Positions 13,877 to 18,477 of a DNA stretch of 18,477 nt are shown here, one piece after another. The position numbers and the translations under genes are program-made. How positions within the stretch are numbered: position 1 is the first letter of the stretch; the number at the start of each line of letters is the position of its first letter. The notes under the pieces were generated by a model that was not told the DNA's origin, searched no databases, and worked only from the letters and a program-made list of their open reading frames with translations. This DNA comes from Pseudomonadota bacterium. Its GTDB lineage: Bacteria > Pseudomonadota > Alphaproteobacteria > Caulobacterales > Caulobacteraceae. The stretch spans positions 1-18,477 of the forward strand of contig JAEYWU010000068.1 of NCBI GenBank assembly GCA_023428785.1. The letters run 5' to 3'.

Positions 13877-15465
13877 AGCCCCGGATCGACGTCGGGCCGG
13901 AGCGCGCCCGTGGTCAGATCCACTCCCTCAGCCTCCAGCGCCTCGATCAGCGAACCCAGATGGGAGCGGTAGGCCTCCGCGCGGCCATTCATGACGCGCA
14001 CGGGCGAGCGGGCGCTGACCGTCGAGAAGGTGGCGATGGGACGGGGCGACGAGGCCGGATCGGCGCAGGCCGGATCCCAGTCCAGCCCGCAGGCGGCGAC
14101 GATGCGCCGGGCTCCGGTCTCGAAATCGGCGGCGAGCGTTTCGTACTGGACCTCGATCAGGCGGCCCGGACGAGTGCGGGTCCAGTGGGCGGCCAGCCGG
14201 GCCGAGAGGCCACAGGCGCGGCCGAGGTCGCCCAGGTCGTGTGCGAAGGTCCAGTCGCGGCTGAACTCCTGGCGATAGAGCGACAGACAGGTCTCGACCG
14301 GGTCGCGCCGAACTAGAATGATCGGAGCGTCCGGGAACAGCCGGTCGATCAGGGGCACGGCCTCGAGGTTGCGGGGCATCTTGTCGGTGACGTGGTCGCG
14401 GCCGCCAAGCTCGCCAAGACCCGCCAGATAGGCCTCGGCCCAGCGGGCGTCCGGCTCCAGTTCCGGCCGCGCGAGCCAGCCTTCCAGGAGGCCCGGCAGG
14501 ATCACCCGCTCACCCCCGCCGAAAACGCGCGGGTGGGCGGCCAGCATCGCCTCGACAAGCGTCGTGCCCGACCGCGCCATGCCGACGACAAAGATCGGGC
14601 GTGGGGTCAGGCGATCACTGACCCGAGGTTCGGATGGAAGGGCCACGATCCGGCCAGCGCGCGCGACAGCTGCCGCGTGATCATAGGCGCGCTGGTCCGG
14701 CGAGGCGGCCTGGACAGCCAAGGCGTGGGCGGTCCCGTAGGCGGCGAAGGCCTCATCGATCCGACCCTCGGCGTCGAGGGCATGGGCGAGGGCGAAGGCC
14801 GCCGGGATGCGGTGGTCGATCGCTTGTCCGGCGTCGTCGGAGATGGCCTTCAGGCGGGCCTGCTCATCCGCTGACAGCCGCCCGCCCGTCAGGCGCGAAA
14901 GGATCGTATAGGCCGGCGCATGGTCCGGCTGGAGCGCCAGCACCCGGCGACAGCCGGCCTCGGCCGCCTCGAAGCGGCCAAGGCAGGTGTCGAGCGTCGC
15001 CCGGTCGGACAGGGCGGCGACGTGGTCCGGATCGAGGGTCAGGGCGCGGCCAAGGACATCGCCGGCCTCATCGTAGCGCAGGGCATGCAGCAGAAGGCCG
15101 CCGAGCGCCGCTAGATTGTCGGCGCTTTCAGGCTCCAGCGCAGTGACGCGGCGAAATGCGATGACCGCCTGTTCGTGGCGGCCGGCCTCGAACAGGGCGC
15201 GAGCGGCCTGTCGCCAGGCTTCGGGCTGGTCGGGTCGCCGGCTGATCCAGGCGCGGGCGGCGTGCTCCAGCCCGGCCCAGTCGCGGCGGCTGAGGGCATA
15301 GTCGCAGGCCAGGGCGCCGCGGCGGTCCTGCAGCGCCTCGAACTCGGATGTCAGGGAGGGTTCGAGGCGCGCGGCCTGGGCCAGCGCGCGCTCGGCGTCG
15401 TTCCAGCGTCCCTCGGCGGCCAGGGCCTGGCCTTGCCGCGCGAGGGCGTGGGGGTCGTTCGTCAG
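13873..15465 (-). CDS. TPR-repeat sulfotransferase, probable CTG start
   Basis: 530 aa if started at CTG 15465. The frame is open from 15465 down to TAA 13875-13873, but the first ATG, GTG or TTG is GTG 14943, which would cut away a clear TPR region. Residues 1-175 carry repeats such as ALARQGQALAAEGRWNDAERAL, WRQAARALFEAGRHEQAVIAF, LAALGGLLLHALRYDEAGDVL and LSDRATLDTCLGRFEAAEAG. The sulfotransferase domain follows, with the PAPS-binding PIFVVGMARSGTT (about 290-302) and IILVRRDPVETCLSLY with the 3'-phosphate-binding Arg and Ser. Such TPR-sulfotransferases transfer sulfate from PAPS to an unknown acceptor. CTG overlaps the cytochrome c TGA as CTGA, the arrangement usually seen with ATGA or GTGA, so coupled translation is plausible. 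Gene identity is firm; the start is inferred. Confidence 0.82.
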   Translation of the reverse strand: MTNDPHALARQGQALAAEGRWNDAERALAQAARLEPSLTSEFEALQDRRGALACDYALSRRDWAGLEHAARAWISRRPDQPEAWRQAARALFEAGRHEQAVIAFRRVTALEPESADNLAALGGLLLHALRYDEAGDVLGRALTLDPDHVAALSDRATLDTCLGRFEAAEAGCRRVLALQPDHAPAYTILSRLTGGRLSADEQARLKAISDDAGQAIDHRIPAAFALAHALDAEGRIDEAFAAYGTAHALAVQAASPDQRAYDHAAAVARAGRIVALPSEPRVSDRLTPRPIFVVGMARSGTTLVEAMLAAHPRVFGGGERVILPGLLEGWLARPELEPDARWAEAYLAGLGELGGRDHVTDKMPRNLEAVPLIDRLFPDAPIILVRRDPVETCLSLYRQEFSRDWTFAHDLGDLGRACGLSARLAAHWTRTRPGRLIEVQYETLAADFETGARRIVAACGLDWDPACADPASSPRPIATFSTVSARSPVRVMNGRAEAYRSHLGSLIEALEAEGVDLTTGALRPDVDPGL

Positions 15466-16157
15466 TTGGCGGGGCCGCCCGGCTGGGTCGCCTGGACGTC
15501 GGAAGCCGCGTCCGGAGCCGCCTGGTCGGCGGGAGCGCCTTCAGCAGGCTCAGCGCCGGCTTCGCCCTCGGCCGGAGCCGCGGCTTCGCCGCCGCCCGGC
15601 TGGCGCGAGGGATCCGGAGCCGGGATGGCGTAGCCTTCCGAGCCCTGGCTGCGCAGATAGGCGATCAGGTTGATGCGCTCTTCGGTGTCGCGCAGGCCGC
15701 CGAAGGTCATGGCCGTGCCGTTGATGTAGCGGGCCGGCGCATTGATGAACTCGTTGAGCTCGTCATAGCCCCAGGTCGGCGATTCGGCGGCGTGGGCCTG
15801 CATGGCCGAAGAGTAGCTGAAGCCGGCGGCGTGGGTGACGCGGCCACCGACGATGCCGAACAGATTCGGGCCGGTGCCGTTGGCGCCGCCCTGGTTGACG
15901 GTGTGGCAGGTGGCGCAGCGCGCGAAGGCGCGTTCGCCCGCGGCGAGGTCGGCGACCGGCAGGACCGTGCCCCAATCCGGCGGCAGTTCCGGAGCGGCGG
16001 CGCCGTCGGTCTCTTCGGCGACCTCGATGTGGTAGCCCATCTTTTCAGGGGCTTCCTGATGATAGACCTCATCCGCGACCGTGTTCACGACCAGGATGGT
16101 GAAGACCGTCGCCAGGCCAGCGCCCGCGATCTTGTTGAACTGAAGGTCGCCGCTCAT
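15462..16157 (-). CDS. cycM: Membrane-anchored c-type cytochrome (CycM-like)
   Basis: 231 aa from ATG 16157. An N-terminal signal-anchor helix (about residues 9-26, IAGAGLATVFTILVVNTV) follows SGDLQFNK, the opening typical of CycM-type cytochrome c-552. The single heme-binding CATCH is at residues 81-85 (Cys81, Cys84, His85), followed by GANGTGPNLFGIVGGRV and the distal ligand Met150 in INGTAMTFGGL. CycM carries electrons from the bc1 complex to terminal oxidases at the periplasmic face. After residue about 180 there is a long tail rich in Ala, Pro, Glu and Gly, absent from shorter homologues, that is probably disordered. The stop overlaps the CTG of the sulfotransferase gene. Confidence 0.88.
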   Translation of the reverse strand: MSGDLQFNKIAGAGLATVFTILVVNTVADEVYHQEAPEKMGYHIEVAEETDGAAAPELPPDWGTVLPVADLAAGERAFARCATCHTVNQGGANGTGPNLFGIVGGRVTHAAGFSYSSAMQAHAAESPTWGYDELNEFINAPARYINGTAMTFGGLRDTEERINLIAYLRSQGSEGYAIPAPDPSRQPGGGEAAAPAEGEAGAEPAEGAPADQAAPDAASDVQATQPGGPAN

Positions 16158-16187
16158 GCTCTGAAAGCCGCCCTATCCTTGCTCTTC

Positions 16188-16227
16188 TTGCGTGGGGCTC
16201 TCTTACACCCTATCGCCATGGGCGCAA
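16188..16227. promoter_or_regulatory. Possible overlapping divergent promoters for cycM and kdsB
   Basis: Plus strand: TTGCGT (16188-16193), 17 bases, TATCGC (16211-16216), giving a start near 16223, upstream of the kdsB GTG at 16260. Minus strand: TTGCGC (16227-16222), 16 bases, TAAGAG (16205-16200), giving a start near 16193 and a leader of about 35 bases before cycM. Both are weak matches. If the plus-strand promoter is right, the ATG at 16218 cannot be the kdsB start. Confidence 0.25.
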
Positions 16228-16259
16228 CCGCCCCCCGCTTAAACTGGATCGTCTGTCGC

Positions 16260-16991
16260 GTGTCCGAGCCGATCGTTATCATTCCCGCTCGTATGGCGGC
16301 CCAGCGTCTGCCGGGAAAACCGCTCGCCGACATCGGCGGCCTGCCCATGATCGTCCGGGCGCTGAGACAGGCCGAGGCGGCCGGGGTCGGGCCGGTCGCG
16401 GTGGCCGCTGGCGATGCGGAAATCGTCGAGGCGGTTCAGGCGCACGGCGGCCAGGCCATCCTGACCGATCCCGCCCTGCCGTCGGGATCGGACCGGGTGA
16501 TGGCCGCGCTGCATGCGCTGGACCCCGCCGGTCAGCACGAGACGGTGATTAATCTGCAGGGCGACATGCCCTTCGTGGACCCGCAGGTCATCGCCGACGT
16601 GGCGCGCCTTCTGGCCGAGGAGCCGGGCTGTGACATCGGCACGGTGGTGGCGCCCGAGGCCTCGGCCGACGATCGCGGCAATGTGGATGTGGTCAAGGCG
16701 ATCCTGGCCATGACCTCGCCCGAGCGGGGCCGCGCCCTCTATTTCACACGCTCCACACTCTATGGCGATGCGCCCGTGTGGCGGCACATCGGCATCTATG
16801 GCTATCGCCGCTCCGCGCTGGAGCGCTTCTGCGCGGCGGAGCCGTCGCCGCTGGAGCGCCGCGAGAAGCTGGAGCAACTCCGCGCGCTGGAGATGGGCCT
16901 GTCGATCTGGGCGGCGGTGGCCGAGGACGCGCCGATCTCCGTGGACAATCCGTCGGACCTCGAAGCCGCCCGCGCGAGCCTGGGCGCGTGA
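16260..16991 (+). CDS. kdsB: 3-deoxy-manno-octulosonate cytidylyltransferase (CMP-Kdo synthetase)
   Basis: 243 aa from GTG 16260. This start puts VIIPARMAAQRLPGKPLADIGG right at the N-terminus, as in KdsB; in-frame codons further upstream, including ATG 16218, add sequence not expected in the family. The enzyme activates Kdo with CTP to CMP-Kdo for addition to lipid A in the cytoplasm. The motifs are RLPGKPL (nucleotide-binding loop), LPSGSDRVMAAL, NLQGDMPFVDP, DVVKAI, ALYFTRSTL, HIGIYGYRRSAL and PLERREKLEQLRALEMG. The usual LQGDEP reads LQGDMP, a variant I believe also occurs in other alphaproteobacteria. Its TGA overlaps the GTG of apaG as GTGA. Confidence 0.92.
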   Translation: MSEPIVIIPARMAAQRLPGKPLADIGGLPMIVRALRQAEAAGVGPVAVAAGDAEIVEAVQAHGGQAILTDPALPSGSDRVMAALHALDPAGQHETVINLQGDMPFVDPQVIADVARLLAEEPGCDIGTVVAPEASADDRGNVDVVKAILAMTSPERGRALYFTRSTLYGDAPVWRHIGIYGYRRSALERFCAAEPSPLERREKLEQLRALEMGLSIWAAVAEDAPISVDNPSDLEAARASLGA

Positions 16992-17383
16992 GCGTTTATG
17001 AGGCCGTGACCGAGGGCGTGGTCGTGCGGGTGACGCCGACCTATCTGGCGCACCAGTCCGATCCCGAAGGCCGCCGCTGGGTCTGGGCCTATCAGGTCGA
17101 GGTCGAGAACCGGCGGGACCAGCCGGTGCACCTGCTGACGCGCCACTGGATCATCACCGACGCCTTCGGCCGTATCGAGGAGGTGCGGGGCCCGGGCGTG
17201 GTCGGCGAACAGCCGGTGATCGAGCCGGGCGGCCTGTATCGCTACACCTCGGGCTGTCCGCTCGGGACCTCGTCGGGGTCCATGGTCGGAAGCTACGGCA
17301 TGGCCGATGCGGGCGGCGCGGTCCTGACCGTCGAGATCCCTGCCTTCTCGCTGGATAGCCAGCGCCCTCGCGCGGTGAACTGA
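16988..17383 (+). CDS. apaG: ApaG protein (DUF525)
   Basis: 131 aa from GTG 16988, overlapping the kdsB stop; the length matches ApaG (about 125-130 aa). VRVTPTYLAHQSDPEGRRWVWAYQVEVEN, LLTRHWIITDAFGRIEEVRGPGVVGEQPVIEPGG, YRYTSGCPLGTSSGSMVGSY and VEIPAFSL are the hallmark blocks of this fibronectin-like beta-sandwich family. Annotation often calls it a Co/Mg efflux protein, but the biochemical role is not settled. It is the middle gene of the kdsB-apaG-CxxCxxCC operon. Confidence 0.93.
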   Translation: MSVYEAVTEGVVVRVTPTYLAHQSDPEGRRWVWAYQVEVENRRDQPVHLLTRHWIITDAFGRIEEVRGPGVVGEQPVIEPGGLYRYTSGCPLGTSSGSMVGSYGMADAGGAVLTVEIPAFSLDSQRPRAVN

Positions 17384-17386
17384 GCC

Positions 17387-17797
17387 GTGGCCGGCGATCG
17401 GTCCTGCGGCGAGTGCGGGATGTGCTGCAAGCTGCTGTCAGCGCCGTCGCTGGGCAAGCCGCCGCGCAAATGGTGCGCGCATTTCCGGCGCGGCAAGGGT
17501 TGCGACATCTATGAGGACCGGCCAGCCGAATGCCGGGGCTTCAACTGCGGCTGGCTGTTGACCCCGACCCTGCCGGACGAATGGCGGCCGGACCGGTCAG
17601 GCTTCCTTCTGCATCAGGACAGTGGGCGGGTGATCGTTGAGGTCGATCCCTCCACGCCCCAGGCTTGGAAGAAGGCGCCCTTCGAGGCAACGCTGAGAAG
17701 CTGGGCCGCCGCCGGGACCGAGGTCATCGTTCTGATCGCTGACAAGGGCCTGCGCCTTGGCGAGCCCGACAAGCCGGTCCGGGCGACCCGGACCTAG
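17387..17797 (+). CDS. CxxCxxCC metal-chelating domain protein (YkgJ/PF03692-like)
   Basis: 136 aa from GTG 17387, three bases after the apaG stop. The N-terminus has the cysteine cluster CGECGMCC (residues 7-14), followed by WCAHF (Cys30), GCDIYEDRPAECRGFNC (Cys39, Cys49, Cys54) and GW. This is the zinc- or iron-chelating PF03692 arrangement, in which eight cysteines can hold a metal centre. The second half (PDRSGFLLHQDSGRVIVEVDPSTP onward) is a small alpha/beta tail. The function is unknown. It is convergent with the epimerase-like gene and shares the CTAG stop overlap. Confidence 0.85.
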   Translation: MAGDRSCGECGMCCKLLSAPSLGKPPRKWCAHFRRGKGCDIYEDRPAECRGFNCGWLLTPTLPDEWRPDRSGFLLHQDSGRVIVEVDPSTPQAWKKAPFEATLRSWAAAGTEVIVLIADKGLRLGEPDKPVRATRT

Positions 17798-18477
17798 AAC
17801 CGGGGCCGGAAGGGACGGGGGCTCCACCCCAGATCGGCGCGGGCCGCCGCGTCGCCGAAGGTTAGGTCACGATCCATCCGCTCGCCCATCTGGGCGTTGG
17901 CGCCCGGCAGGAGCGGAGAGGCCAGCATCAACCCTAGACGCCAGAGCGGAGCCGGCAGGGACAGGATACGCGGTCGCCGCTCCAGGCCTTCAAAGACGTG
18001 CTCGCACATCTGGCGATAGGAGAGGGTTTCGCCCCCCGCCAGCTCATAGGTCCGGCCCACCGAGGGCGGGGCGTCGAGAGCCGAGAGCGCGGCGGCCGCC
18101 AGATCATCGCCGTGGACCGGCTGGCGGAGCCCGGCGCCTGACCCGGCGATCGGCAGGACGCCGAAGCGCCGCGCCAGCGAGGCCAGACGGCTGACGTTGC
18201 CGTCTCGGCCCTCGGCATAGATCAGGGTCGGCCTGAGGATGGTCCATCCGGCGCCGCTGTCGCGCACCGCCGCCTCGCCGGCTTCCAGCGCCGAGACGAC
18301 CGCACGTTCCGCCGGGTTGGCCGATCCGGCCTTGGTCAGGACGCTGGTCGAAGAAAAGGCGATCAGCCGATCCATGCCGCCGGCCTTCAACGTCGGGATC
18401 AGGTCGGGCAGGAGCCAGATCGGCGAGAAGGACAGCACGGTCGTGGCGGGCGGCCGGGGCCCGCGGGCCGCCCCCGG
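17794..18477 (-). CDS. NAD(P)-dependent epimerase/dehydratase-like protein (5' end outside window)
   Basis: About 227 residues of the C-terminal part; the frame is open to the window edge, and the N-terminal GxxGxxG Rossmann motif must lie beyond it. GTG 18438 is an internal codon rather than the likely start. Visible blocks are LSFSPIWLLPDLIPTL, RLIAFSSTSVLTK, then ERAVVSALEAGEAAVRDSGAGWTILRPTLIYAEGRDGNVSRLA, IAGSGAGLRQPVHGDDLAAA and GRTYELAGGETLSYRQM. WTILRPTLIYG-like and H-G-D-D-L-A segments mark the atypical/extended short-chain dehydrogenase family, related to complex I NDUFA9-like proteins. The usual YxxxK is not obvious. The substrate is unknown. Confidence 0.75.
   Translation of the reverse strand, partial: PGAARGPRPPATTVLSFSPIWLLPDLIPTLKAGGMDRLIAFSSTSVLTKAGSANPAERAVVSALEAGEAAVRDSGAGWTILRPTLIYAEGRDGNVSRLASLARRFGVLPIAGSGAGLRQPVHGDDLAAAALSALDAPPSVGRTYELAGGETLSYRQMCEHVFEGLERRPRILSLPAPLWRLGLMLASPLLPGANAQMGERMDRDLTFGDAAARADLGWSPRPFRPRF

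Noticed and set aside
15348..16259. Upstream in-frame extension of kdsB running through the cytochrome c gene
   Set aside because: The KdsB N-terminal motif starts at 16260; the extension is antisense to cycM.

Overview
The window looks like ordinary, gene-dense chromosome of a high-GC alphaproteobacterium of the order Caulobacterales. Brevundimonas or a close relative is the best guess. The evidence is a GcrA C-terminus at the left edge, an RcdA (DUF1465) homologue, a membrane-anchored CycM-type cytochrome c, the coding bias and several GANTC (CcrM-type) sites in intergenic DNA. The genus is inferred, not proven. I see no integrase, transposase, prophage or CRISPR array.

Layout. 1-312: end of gcrA, followed by a strong TTCG-loop hairpin. 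428-1075 (-): SAM-dependent methyltransferase, divergent from a secreted TraB/GumN-like protein (1138-2097) that has lost both signature histidines. 2094-3608 (-): a compact operon in the order DUF1192 protein, rcdA, short coaA-like kinase. 3686-6437 (+): quinone oxidoreductase, two very small single-helix membrane proteins (63 and 44 aa), then purD. 6456-7142 (-): L,D-transpeptidase-like lipoprotein with a recognisable promoter. 7265-9084 (+): secreted amidohydrolase and a membrane protein. 9146-9231: tRNA-Leu(CAA) with its own promoter. 9232-9511: a gene-poor stretch rich in inverted repeats, leading into a small unknown gene. 9746-10180 (-) and 10318-10734 (+): a membrane-tethered LuxR-type protein divergent from a four-helix membrane protein. 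10739-11596 (-): periplasmic TPR protein. 11683-13876 (+): M17 aminopeptidase and a cytoplasmic SH3-NlpC/P60 peptidase. 13873-16157 (-): cytochrome c and, overlapping its stop, a TPR-sulfotransferase that appears to start at CTG. 16260-17797 (+): kdsB, apaG and a CxxCxxCC protein in a tight operon. 17794-18477 (-): 5'-truncated NAD-dependent epimerase-like gene.

Themes. Two components of the Caulobacter cell-cycle circuit (GcrA and RcdA) lie within 3 kb. Several genes concern the envelope: the L,D-transpeptidase, NlpC/P60 plus M17 peptidases (possible murein-peptide recycling), KdsB for LPS Kdo, and a secreted amidohydrolase. Three convergent pairs overlap by 4 bp at their stop codons, two of them sharing CTAG.

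I did not find a convincing new multi-gene system. The least explained parts are the structured 9232-9511 interval with its 18-bp operator-like palindrome, the two near-identical GC hairpins with a GANTC core, the micro-membrane proteins before purD, the CTG-start sulfotransferase and the TraB-like protein without its histidines.
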